Source of the DNA: Acidobacteriaceae bacterium
Lineage (GTDB): Bacteria > Acidobacteriota > Terriglobia > Terriglobales > Acidobacteriaceae
Reading direction: 5' to 3'
Length of the DNA: 34,288 bases
Assembly (NCBI GenBank): GCA_027449545.1
Contig: DAIDLI010000134.1
Span: 1 to 34,288 of the forward strand
Positions 1 to 6,565 of this stretch are shown here, in pieces. The notes under the pieces are model-generated. The model did not search any database and was not told the origin of the DNA. It saw only the letters and a list, made by a program, of their open reading frames with translations. Positions within the stretch are counted from its first letter, which is position 1. Each line of letters starts with the position of its first letter. The position numbers and the translations under genes were made by a program.

Positions 1-480
1 GCGCGCCGCAGCAAGCTCCAGCGCCACCCACAGGAAGGGCGCGAAGGCCAGGGCAATCCGCACCGACCCGGTGACCCGCCGCAGCACCGCAATGCCCAGC
101 CCGAAGACGCCCCAGTACAGGCCCAGCACCAGGCTGAAGCCGACCAGCAAGAGCGCCGAAACTGGCCCCGGCAACCCGCCGTAGATCGCCATGGTGTCGT
201 AGATCCAGTAGCAGTTCCCGGCGTACCAGAGAATCCCCGCCAGATAGCCGAGCAGGAATCCGCGCCGCACGCTCCTTTCCGGAGACGTCAGCACCGCCCA
301 CAGCAGCGGAGCCAGTCCCAGCCACGCGAAGACCGTGCGCCAGGCCGGCAGCGGCCCCGCGAGCGGAAAGGGCAGCTCCAGCAGCCCCGCCGACAGCGCG
401 GCTGCGATCCACAGCTTCCACTCCGCAATCCGGCGCGCTTTCTGGACGCCGGCAATAGCGCTCGATTCAGCCATCTGCAT
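1..480 (-). CDS. lnt: Apolipoprotein N-acyltransferase, N-terminal part (runs off window)
   Basis: The last enzyme of bacterial lipoprotein maturation; it N-acylates the lipid-modified cysteine at the inner membrane. Only the first 160 codons are in the window. They translate without a stop into a strongly hydrophobic multi-span segment. It holds the family-like stretch WLGLAPLLWAV, then RGFLLGYLAGILWY and NCYWIYDTMAIYGGLP, which match the first helices and the Y/W-rich loop of Lnt. The C-terminal nitrilase-like catalytic domain would lie beyond base 1. I chose ATG 480; in-frame ATGs also exist at 474 and 501. The choice rests on a TACACT hexamer at 490-495 with nine bases to ATG 480, which would put ATG 501 upstream of transcription. 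There is no Shine-Dalgarno sequence. Divergent from the small membrane peptide at 547. The identification is by sequence memory of the family, fairly sure. Confidence 0.82.
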   Translation of the reverse strand, partial: MQMAESSAIAGVQKARRIAEWKLWIAAALSAGLLELPFPLAGPLPAWRTVFAWLGLAPLLWAVLTSPERSVRRGFLLGYLAGILWYAGNCYWIYDTMAIYGGLPGPVSALLLVGFSLVLGLYWGVFGLGIAVLRRVTGSVRIALAFAPFLWVALELAAAR

Positions 481-489
481 ACAGGGCCG

Positions 490-495
490 AGTGTA
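490..495 (-). promoter_or_regulatory. Putative -10 hexamer of lnt
   Basis: TACACT on the minus strand, nine bases before ATG 480. No convincing -35 was found. It belongs to the group of TANNNT boxes placed just before start codons in this window. Confidence 0.4.
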
Positions 496-510
496 TCGCA
501 TCGGCAGGGG

Positions 511-540
511 CTGAAATCCAGCCGCAAAATGGACTAGAAT
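511..540 (+). promoter_or_regulatory. Promoter of small membrane-peptide gene
   Basis: CTGAAA (511-516), an 18-base spacer and TAGAAT (535-540). Exactly six bases separate the -10 from the ATG at 547, so the transcript should begin at or next to the start codon (leaderless). Confidence 0.55.
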
Positions 541-546
541 CTTGGC

Positions 547-672
547 ATGTCCATCGCAATTCTCGCCATGCACGTGCTCGAAGTGTTGTTCTTCGGGGGC
601 CTGGTCGGCTCAGCGATCGTGGTCGTCATCAGCTTCGTCGAGGACAGCCGCGAGCTCTTCGAAAAAGATTGA
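547..672 (+). CDS. Small single-span membrane protein, 41 aa
   Basis: The protein has a short hydrophilic start, one continuous hydrophobic segment (about residues 9-29, with LFFGGLVGSAIVVVI) and an acidic C-terminal tail (FVEDSRELFEKD). That layout predicts one transmembrane helix and a charged cytosolic or periplasmic end. There is no Shine-Dalgarno sequence. A good promoter (511-540) ends six bases before the ATG, matching several other starts in this window, and this is the main reason for calling a gene this short. It is followed by the separate promoter of the APC permease at 718, so it seems to be a single-gene unit. I do not recognise a function; the pattern resembles short conserved membrane peptides seen in acidobacteria, which is memory rather than a search result. 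Confidence 0.6.
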   Translation: MSIAILAMHVLEVLFFGGLVGSAIVVVISFVEDSRELFEKD

Positions 673-717
673 ACGCCCTGAGCTTGAGCGGATGCAGGGC
701 TCACTTTCCTTTTTCGT

Positions 718-746
718 TTGACACCGTCGCAATCGGGCAATAGACT
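718..746 (+). promoter_or_regulatory. Sigma-70-type promoter of the APC permease
   Basis: TTGACA (718-723), a 17-base spacer and TAGACT (741-746). The -35 is the exact consensus and the spacing is optimal. Transcription should start near 753, giving a leader of about 67 bases before ATG 820. Confidence 0.7.
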
Positions 747-752
747 CAGCGC

Positions 753-819
753 AGGGCGGCCGAGGATAAGGCCGCTTGTTATTTAGAAGCGCCGGCAGCG
801 CGCCGGTCTTTTTTTTGCG
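753..819 (+). promoter_or_regulatory. Attenuator-like 5' leader of the APC permease gene
   Basis: The predicted leader contains two hairpins. The first is a perfect 6-bp stem (756-761 with 770-775) with an 8-base loop GAGGATAA. The second (791-807) has all features of an intrinsic terminator and ends three bases before the start codon. There is no Shine-Dalgarno sequence between the terminator and ATG. I found no leader peptide ORF and no obvious antiterminator pairing, and it does not match a riboswitch consensus I know. It may alternatively end transcription coming from 547-672. Confidence 0.5.
791..816 (+). terminator. Intrinsic terminator abutting the permease start
   Basis: Stem CCGGC (792-796) with GCCGG (802-806), extendable by a G-U pair, loop AGCGC, followed by TC and eight T residues (809-816). 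The permease ATG begins at 820. Confidence 0.65.
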
Positions 820-3177
820 ATGGCCTCTTCTCGAACGACCGTAGCTCCGCCGTCCGACCGCGTTCGACTCATCGTCGCATCGTCGGTGATGCTCACGTTC
901 ATCTCCTTCTGGCGCGCCGCCGCCATCGTTCTCAACGATCTTGGATCTTCAGCCTTTTACGCCGGCGGCATCGCCGAGCAGGCCATCGGCGCTTCCGCCC
1001 CCTGGTTCATTCTCGGCATCATGCTCTTCAGCTTCGCGGTCCGCGCCGTGTACGTGGAGAGCTGCTCCATGTTCACCCGCGGCGGCGTCTACCGCGTGGT
1101 CAAGGAAGCCCTGGGCGGAACCTTCGCCAAGATCAGCGTCTCGGCGCTGATGTTCGACTACATCCTCACCGGCCCAATCTCTGGGGTTTCGGCCGGCCAG
1201 TACATCACCGGGCTCATGAACGAGCTCATGACCGTGGCCAACCAGAGCCACTGGCTGCCCCCCGCCCTGGTCGACGCCCACGGACATCCCTTCCAGTTCA
1301 ACATGGATTACACCTCGGCCCTCTTCGCCGCCCTGGTGACGATCTACTACTGGTGGGAGAACATCAAGGGCATCGAGGAATCCAGCGACAAGGCGCTGCG
1401 CGTCATGCAGATCACCACCGTTATGGTGATCGTTCTGCTGGTCTGGGGCCTTTACTCGGTCTTCGCTCAGGGCGCCCATCTTCCTCCTGCGCCCACCCCG
1501 GCAAATCTCAAGTTCAGCACCGACGCGCTCGGCTTCCTGCGCGGCTCCAGCCTGCCCATCTTAGGCCTGTTCGGCATTCTCATGGCCTTTGGCCACTCCA
1601 TCCTGGCCATGAGCGGCGAGGAGACCCTGGCCCAGGTCAACCGCGAGATTCAGCACCCCAAGCTCAAGAACCTGAAGCGCGCGGCCATCATCATCGCCAT
1701 CTATAGCCTCATCCTCACCGGCGGCGCAACGCTGCTGGCGTCGATGCTCATCCCCAGCTTCCCGCGCACCCACATCTACCAGGACAACCTGATTGCCGGC
1801 CTGGCCATGTACATGACCGGGCCGCTGATCGCGCGCATCGCCTTCCGTATCTTCGTGGTGGTGGTCGGCTTCCTCATCCTCTCGGGCGCCATCAACACCT
1901 CCATCATCGGCTCCGTCGGCGTGCTCATGCGCGTCTCCGAAGACGGCGTGCTCACCGACTGGTTCCGCATGCCGCACAAGAAGTACGGCACCAGTTACCG
2001 CATCGTGAACCTGGTATTCGTGCTCCAGATGTTCACGATCATCGTCAGCCGCGGCAACGTCATCATGCTCGGCGAGGCATACGCTTTCGGCGTCATCTGG
2101 TCCTTCACCTTCAACAGCCTGGCCATGCTGGTGCTGCGCTGGAAGTACAAGGGCGAACGCGGCTGGAAGGTGCCGCCGAACCTGCGCATCGGCAAAACCG
2201 AGATCCCCATCGGTCTGATGTCTGTCTTTGCCGTGCTGCTGACCACCGCGACGGTCAATCTCTTCACCAAGACCGTGGCCACCATCAGCGGCGTCGCCTT
2301 CACCATCACCTTCTTCATCATCTTCGCCATCTCCGAGCGGGCCAACCTGCGCAAGCACGAGCGCACCGCCCGGCAGATGAAGGACCACTTCCAGCTCGAG
2401 CATCAGGAGACCATCAACCGCGAGTCGGTCGCCATTCGCCCCGGCGGCCTGCTCGTGACCATGCGCGATAGCAATAATCCCTCCGCCCTGCGCTGGGCGC
2501 TATCCCGGACTTCGACTGAAGAGCGCGACGTGGTGGTGGCCAGCGTGCGCCTGATGGGAGCCGGCGGCCCCGAATACCTCAATGCCGATCAGCAGTCCTT
2601 CAGCGAACACGAGCAAAACGTCTTCACCAAGGCCGTCTCGGTGGCGGAGAGCTTTGGCAAGAAGGTCTCGCTCCTCGTCGTTCCTGCCGCGGATGTCTTC
2701 TCCGCTCTGGTGCAGACCGCCAATTCGCTCGAGGTGGAGTCCGTCGTCTCGGGTATCTCCACCTCGATGAGCGCCGAGGATCAGGCCTTCCACATGGGCC
2801 AGGCCTGGGAGGCTTTGGCGCAGCCAAAGCGTCAGTTCAACTTCATCGTGGTGGACCCCAGCGGCGAGCCCAGGATCTTCTACATCGGGCCGCATGCCCC
2901 GGCGCTCAGCGCCGAAGACGTGCAGCTTGTGCACCGGCTGTGGCTCAATATGCGCCGCGATCCCAGCATGCAGGAGCTGCACCACAGCGACATCATCACC
3001 TATGCGCTGACCCGCCTCGCCGGCCAGTACGCCCGCGAGAAGAACGAGGTCCTGCGCGACCTGCGCAGCTATCGCATGAGCTCCGGCAGTCCCACCATGC
3101 GCCTGCCCGGCCAGCAAGCGGAGGGCGAAGGCATCGTGCCTTCACCCAAGGCCATCAAGCAAACCAGAGACCAGTAA
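820..3177 (+). CDS. APC-superfamily permease with long cytosolic C-terminal domain, 785 aa
   Basis: Predicted secondary transporter of amino acids or cations in the inner membrane. Residues 15-510 contain about 12 hydrophobic spans beginning with VRLIVASSVMLTFISFW; conserved small-residue turns such as SSAFYAGG and SGVSAGQY and the SGEE motif near residue 268 are typical of APC permeases. Residues about 545-700 form a soluble alpha/beta domain resembling universal-stress-type domains, followed by a polar tail. At 785 residues it is much longer than usual amino-acid permeases (450-500). This layout recalls KimA-type potassium importers, which also carry a cytosolic domain, so the substrate is open. 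ATG 820 is the only start after an in-frame TAG at 784, but it has no ribosome-binding site and sits directly behind a terminator hairpin. Single-gene unit; convergent with UPF0173. Confidence 0.8.
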   Translation: MASSRTTVAPPSDRVRLIVASSVMLTFISFWRAAAIVLNDLGSSAFYAGGIAEQAIGASAPWFILGIMLFSFAVRAVYVESCSMFTRGGVYRVVKEALGGTFAKISVSALMFDYILTGPISGVSAGQYITGLMNELMTVANQSHWLPPALVDAHGHPFQFNMDYTSALFAALVTIYYWWENIKGIEESSDKALRVMQITTVMVIVLLVWGLYSVFAQGAHLPPAPTPANLKFSTDALGFLRGSSLPILGLFGILMAFGHSILAMSGEETLAQVNREIQHPKLKNLKRAAIIIAIYSLILTGGATLLASMLIPSFPRTHIYQDNLIAGLAMYMTGPLIARIAFRIFVVVVGFLILSGAINTSIIGSVGVLMRVSEDGVLTDWFRMPHKKYGTSYRIVNLVFVLQMFTIIVSRGNVIMLGEAYAFGVIWSFTFNSLAMLVLRWKYKGERGWKVPPNLRIGKTEIPIGLMSVFAVLLTTATVNLFTKTVATISGVAFTITFFIIFAISERANLRKHERTARQMKDHFQLEHQETINRESVAIRPGGLLVTMRDSNNPSALRWALSRTSTEERDVVVASVRLMGAGGPEYLNADQQSFSEHEQNVFTKAVSVAESFGKKVSLLVVPAADVFSALVQTANSLEVESVVSGISTSMSAEDQAFHMGQAWEALAQPKRQFNFIVVDPSGEPRIFYIGPHAPALSAEDVQLVHRLWLNMRRDPSMQELHHSDIITYALTRLAGQYAREKNEVLRDLRSYRMSSGSPTMRLPGQQAEGEGIVPSPKAIKQTRDQ

Positions 3178-3181
3178 GACA

Positions 3182-3213
3182 GGGAACGAGGGAAAAGGGA
3201 ACAAGGGAACAAG
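3182..3213. repeat. Short octamer repeats (GGAACAAG type)
   Basis: Four degenerate 8-base units just after the permease stop. They are the reverse complement of the TTCCCTTG array at 3332-3403, so the two tracts could pair in a transcript. Confidence 0.7.
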
Positions 3214-3214
3214 C

Positions 3215-3250
3215 GACAGAGGCGATTGGCCGTGGCCAATCGCCTCTGTC
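3215..3250. repeat. Perfect 17-bp inverted repeat between convergent genes
   Basis: The arms at 3215-3231 and 3234-3250 are exact reverse complements around GT. It lies 38 bases after the permease stop. There is no T-run, but so strong a hairpin would stabilise the mRNA 3' end or act as a bidirectional stop. Confidence 0.75.
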
Positions 3251-3331
3251 GGTTTAGGCGCAGCTCTCATCCCATTCCGAGCACCCCTTCGAGGCCGCGG
3301 CCACGGCTGAGACCCACGAACGCCACTCTTG

Positions 3332-3403
3332 TTCCCTCGTTCCCTTGTTCCCTTGTTCCCTCGTTCCCTTGTTCCCTTGTTCCCTCGTTCCCTTGTTCCC
3401 TCG
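3332..3403. repeat. Nine tandem 8-bp units TTCCCTYG
   Basis: Nine uninterrupted octamers. The variable base runs C,T,T,C,T,T,C,T,C, giving a 24-base higher-order unit. The tract fills the gap between convergent genes and ends 10 bases from the UPF0173 stop. Related tracts occur at 3182, 26248 and (degenerate) 29299. The rest of 3178-3413 holds no gene. Confidence 0.9.
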
Positions 3404-3413
3404 CCCCCTGCCT

Positions 3414-4124
3414 CTACGCCACGTAGTCTTCGCCTGGCTTCCACTCCACCACCTGCACGCCAGAGCCAACCAACTCGGCCGTCTGCGCCGGCGTTCCGGT
3501 CAGCGGCGGAAACGTACCAAAGTGAATGGGCAAGATCACCTCAGGCTCCAGCAGCCGCGCCGCCAGCGCCGCTTCGCGCGGTCCCATCGTGAAGTGGCCG
3601 CCGATCGGCATCATCACCACCTTGGGTGCGTAGAGCTCGCGAATCAGGCTCATGTCGCCGAAGACGGCTGTGTCGCCGGTGTGGTACAAAACCGGGCCGT
3701 CCGCCACGGTGAGCACAAAACCCGTGGCAATCCCCACGTAGTGCACGCCCTTCTCGTCCTGCGCCGCCGCCGAGTGCTTGGCCTCCACCATGGTGGCCGC
3801 CACGTCGTTGAGCTTCACCGTGCCGCCCAGGTTCATCCCGATGGTCTGGCTCACCCCCTGCTGACCGATGTAGCTGGCCAGCTCGTAGATCGCCACCACC
3901 GTGGCGCCGTGCTTCTTGGCCACCGGCACGGCATCCGCAATGTGGTCGAAGTGCCCGTGCGTCAGCAGCACGTAGTCGATCTTCGAGGGAAGCTCAAAAT
4001 CCTTGGGATACTTCGGGTTCTGCTGAATGAAGGGGTCAATCAAGATGGTGGTGCCCTGGGGGGTCCGCACCAGGACGGTGGCATGTCCAAGCCAGGTGAT
4101 ACGCGTTCCCTTGGTTGCGCTCAT
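3414..4124 (-). CDS. UPF0173-family metal-dependent hydrolase, 236 aa
   Basis: A metallo-beta-lactamase-fold hydrolase of the YtkL/UPF0173 family; the physiological substrate is not established. The metal-binding signature is clear: THGHFDH (H56, H58, D60, H61), an N-terminal WLGHATVLV strand, then YHTGDTAVFGDM and a C-terminal LPIHFGTFP. The length is normal for the family. The start is ATG 4124 (MSATKG), because GGAGGAA lies five bases upstream; a longer reading from a TTG at 4136 would overlap that ribosome-binding site. Divergent from the radical SAM gene and convergent with the permease, with octamer repeats after its stop. No signal peptide, so cytosolic. Confident in the family, not in the reaction. 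Confidence 0.92.
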   Translation of the reverse strand: MSATKGTRITWLGHATVLVRTPQGTTILIDPFIQQNPKYPKDFELPSKIDYVLLTHGHFDHIADAVPVAKKHGATVVAIYELASYIGQQGVSQTIGMNLGGTVKLNDVAATMVEAKHSAAAQDEKGVHYVGIATGFVLTVADGPVLYHTGDTAVFGDMSLIRELYAPKVVMMPIGGHFTMGPREAALAARLLEPEVILPIHFGTFPPLTGTPAQTAELVGSGVQVVEWKPGEDYVA

Positions 4125-4195
4125 CGATTCCTCCAACCGCGATCATGCCTTGTTCGGGTCCTCCGGTTCAAGCCGCGCCCCGGTTCGCGCCGGCC

Positions 4196-4224
4196 TTGAC
4201 TCCTCTTCGGCGACGGACTACTCT
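4196..4224 (+). promoter_or_regulatory. Promoter of radical SAM gene
   Basis: TTGACT (4196-4201), a 17-base spacer and TACTCT (4219-4224). The predicted start near 4231 leaves a leader of about 14 bases without a Shine-Dalgarno sequence before ATG 4245. Confidence 0.5.
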
Positions 4225-4244
4225 CTTCTTCCATAGGCGAACAA

Positions 4245-5258
4245 ATGGCGAATACACAGCCCCTCTTCCCCATCCTTCCCGCCCAGTCCACTTCTCCTCT
4301 GGCGCGTCGTGCCGCTTCGGCCCCGCTTGACTCCACCGGCTGCCTGACCGAGTACCGGCCGCTGCCCTCCCGCTCCATCCTGTCGAAGGTCAACGGCCGG
4401 CGCATGCTGCCCTTCTCCTACGCCATCAATCCCTACCGCGGCTGCGAGTTCGCCTGCCGCTATTGCTATGCCCGCTACGCCCACGAGTTCCTCGAGCTGC
4501 CCCCGGAAGAGTTCGAGCACAAGATTTACTTCAAGGAGAGCGCCGCATGGCTGCTGGAACAGGAACTGCGCCGCCTCAGGCCGGGCGCACAGGTAGCACT
4601 GGGGACCGCCACCGATCCCTACCAGCCCATCGAGCGCCGCCAGCGCGTCACCCACTCCATCCTGGAGGTCTTTGCGCGCACCCGCGGATTAGGGCTCGGC
4701 CTGGTCACCAAGTCCACGCTCATCCTGCGCGACCTGGACCTGCTGCGCGAGATCGCGCAACGGCACACCCTGACGGTGCACCTCACCGTCACCACCATGG
4801 ACACCCGGCTGGCCAGGATCCTCGAACCGCGCGCCCCGCGTCCAGACCTGCGCATCGCGGCTCTCGCCCAACTGCGCCAGGCGGGCATTCGCGCCGGCGT
4901 GCTCTGCTCGCCGGTGATGCCCGGCATCACCGACGCCCGCAGCTCGCTGGCGAGGGTTGCACGAGCCGCCGCAGGAGCGGGCGCCTGCTTTTTCGCGGCG
5001 GGAGCGCTCTTCCTCAAGCCCTGTTCCCTGCCCACCTTCCTCAACTTTGTGCGCGCGCACTTTCCCGATCAGCTCGCGGCCTACCAGAAACGCTACGGAG
5101 CCAGCGCCTTCGTCTCGCCGGAGTACCGGCGGCGCATCGCCGATGTGGTGGATTCCGTCTGCCGCGAGTACAAGCTGGGCAGGCGCTATGATGAGCGGCC
5201 GGACAGTCGGCCGGAGCAGCCGATTGAACTGCAACCGTGGCTGCCGTTCGCAGGGTGA
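4245..5258 (+). CDS. Radical SAM protein, SplB/Rv2578c-like, 337 aa
   Basis: A 4Fe-4S radical S-adenosylmethionine enzyme. The cluster motif is CEFACRYCYARYAHEF with C67, C71 and C74 (C-x3-C-x2-C), preceded by the INPYRG stretch typical of the spore-photoproduct-lyase-like COG1533 group. Later blocks LGTATDPYQPIE, VTKSTLILRDLDLL and SPVMPGITD are also characteristic of that group. The length is normal. Members are often annotated as DNA repair photolyase on similarity alone; in a non-spore-former the substrate is unknown. Transcribed divergently from UPF0173 with a promoter at 4196-4224 and a very short leader. No partner gene suggests a pathway. Family assignment sure, function open. Confidence 0.88.
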   Translation: MANTQPLFPILPAQSTSPLARRAASAPLDSTGCLTEYRPLPSRSILSKVNGRRMLPFSYAINPYRGCEFACRYCYARYAHEFLELPPEEFEHKIYFKESAAWLLEQELRRLRPGAQVALGTATDPYQPIERRQRVTHSILEVFARTRGLGLGLVTKSTLILRDLDLLREIAQRHTLTVHLTVTTMDTRLARILEPRAPRPDLRIAALAQLRQAGIRAGVLCSPVMPGITDARSSLARVARAAAGAGACFFAAGALFLKPCSLPTFLNFVRAHFPDQLAAYQKRYGASAFVSPEYRRRIADVVDSVCREYKLGRRYDERPDSRPEQPIELQPWLPFAG

Positions 5259-5314
5259 TGGACCGGAGAGCAAAGACTGAGCCAGCCGCAAAGAAGGGAC
5301 CCGTCCTGCTGGGC

Positions 5315-6052
5315 TCAGCGGGTCATGATCACTTCCGAAAGCGCGTCCTTGGCCAGGAACTGCTTGTGCCCGCTCCAGCCGGCGAACAGCTTCTCAATGC
5401 TGCGGTTGGTAAACGAACGCTGAATCGGAAAAGGCTCGGAGAGCTGCACCTCGATGTCGTTGCCGGGGGTTACGTGAAAACGGCAGTTGAGCGTCTCCTC
5501 GCCCTGGGTGCGGGTGTGGAACAGCGCCATCACCTGGCCCCCCGGACTCATGGACGCGTGCAGATGCTCCACCACGGGCGCCACGAAGGCCTCGGGCAGG
5601 TAGTCGAGCGCAGTCCAGAGCAGAACCACATCGAAGAGGCGCCCGGCGAAGTTCAGCGTCTGGTCGAGAAATCCCTGAACATTCCAGATGGGCTTGCCGT
5701 CCTCGTCCTCGCCGGTCTTCCACTCCCCGGTCCAGGCGTCGTGCACCAGATCGGCCATAAACAGGCTGTGGCCCAGGCTTGCCAGGTAATTGATATTCGT
5801 GGGCGAGGTAAAGCCCACATCCATGATGCGCAATCCAGGCTCCGCCTCGAGCCGTTTACGCAGCATGGTCCACGCGCCGGAGTGGCGCGGAAGCCGCGGC
5901 CCGCTCAGACCCTGAGCGGGAGCCGGGGAACTCTCCTGTTTCTTCCAACGACCTAGCAATTCAACCTCGAGAGGAGGGACACAAGACTTCAGTCTCTCCA
6001 GACGGCCGCTGTTCTCAGGCCACGCCGCCGGCGGGCTGAGCGGCAGACACAT
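5315..6052 (-). CDS. Methyltransferase-like protein downstream of bactofilin, 245 aa or shorter
   Basis: Residues about 60-190 resemble a class I SAM-dependent methyltransferase fold: LRIMDVGFTSPTNINYLASLGHSLFMADLV is the position of motif I and the acidic end of strand 2, followed by FDVVLLWTALDYLP and a SPGGQVMALFHTR strand. The glycine-rich loop is degenerate (VGFTSPTN instead of GxGxG), so activity is uncertain. The start is doubtful. ATG 6052 overlaps the bactofilin gene by 38 bases and lacks a ribosome site. TTG 5961, preceded by GAGG at a suitable distance, would give a 215-residue protein that begins just before the conserved part. Same strand and adjacent to bactofilin, so likely co-transcribed. 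Convergent with the radical SAM gene. Confidence 0.65.
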   Translation of the reverse strand: MCLPLSPPAAWPENSGRLERLKSCVPPLEVELLGRWKKQESSPAPAQGLSGPRLPRHSGAWTMLRKRLEAEPGLRIMDVGFTSPTNINYLASLGHSLFMADLVHDAWTGEWKTGEDEDGKPIWNVQGFLDQTLNFAGRLFDVVLLWTALDYLPEAFVAPVVEHLHASMSPGGQVMALFHTRTQGEETLNCRFHVTPGNDIEVQLSEPFPIQRSFTNRSIEKLFAGWSGHKQFLAKDALSEVIMTR

Positions 6053-6401
6053 CCGCCGGTTTGGCGGTGGCGCCCTGGGTCAGGTCCACCTTGCCTCTGA
6101 AAACGGCATTGTCTTCCACGGCCAGGCGCAAGGCGCGAATGTCCCCCTGCACCACGCAGCCGGAGCGCAGTTCCACCCGTCCGCTGGCAATTACATTGCC
6201 CTGCACACGGCCCAGGATCAACACGTCGCGGGCGCTCAGGTCGGCGGCCACTTCGGCCGAAGGACCCACTGTCAAACGGCTCTCGCTCAGCGTGATCGTG
6301 CCCTCGATGCGGCCGTCCACGATCAGATCTTCACTACCTTTGACTTCGCCGCAAATAACTACGCTCTTGCCGATGCGCGCGGGAGCATTCTCAACTGCCA
6401 T
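6015..6401 (-). CDS. Bactofilin family cytoskeletal protein, 128 aa
   Basis: A polymer-forming scaffold protein (DUF583) involved in cell shape or polar organisation. After a short N-terminal tail it has the repeating beta-helix pattern VVICGEVKGSEDLIVDGRIEGTI, then repeats ending in ILGRVQGNVIASGRVELRSGCVVQGDI, followed by a disordered Ala/Pro tail. The size is typical. Start ATG 6401 is chosen because GAAGGAAGAG lies just upstream; a longer upstream reading from 6473 would include the promoter. The promoter is TTGGAA-18-TACAGT (6473-6444). Followed by the methyltransferase-like gene, overlapping or nearly so. Confidence 0.9.
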   Translation of the reverse strand: MAVENAPARIGKSVVICGEVKGSEDLIVDGRIEGTITLSESRLTVGPSAEVAADLSARDVLILGRVQGNVIASGRVELRSGCVVQGDIRALRLAVEDNAVFRGKVDLTQGATAKPADVSAAQPAGGVA

Positions 6402-6443
6402 GCACTCTTCCTTCCGTCGGCCAATGAATTGGGGCCTCTCTGC

Positions 6444-6473
6444 ACTGTATGCAATCAGACCCCCTCGTTCCAA
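6444..6473 (-). promoter_or_regulatory. Promoter of bactofilin operon
   Basis: On the minus strand TTGGAA (6473-6468), an 18-base spacer, TACAGT (6449-6444). The leader of about 35 bases carries the bactofilin Shine-Dalgarno sequence. Confidence 0.5.
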
Positions 6474-6552
6474 ATTCTTCAGGAGCCGGGCTAATTCCTT
6501 GGCGTCTAATGTAACACGGCCCTCGGGAAGAGAAGAAAGGACGGTCGCCCGC

Positions 6553-6558
6553 TACACT
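6553..6558 (+). promoter_or_regulatory. Putative -10 of exported-protein gene
   Basis: TACACT, seven bases before GTG 6566. It overlaps the region just before the alternative ATG 6560, which would not be transcribed if this box is used. Confidence 0.4.
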
Positions 6559-6565
6559 GATGCCA

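Noticed and set aside
753..819. c-di-AMP (ydaO) or other named riboswitch before the permease
   Set aside because: The leader is too short and lacks the conserved ydaO sequence blocks; only the hairpin-terminator architecture is supported.
3332..3403. CRISPR array
   Set aside because: Period is only 8 bases with no spacers and no cas genes; it is a microsatellite.
4245..5258. Spore photoproduct lyase
   Set aside because: Shares the radical SAM group, but nothing else in the window points to a spore former; only the broader family is supported.
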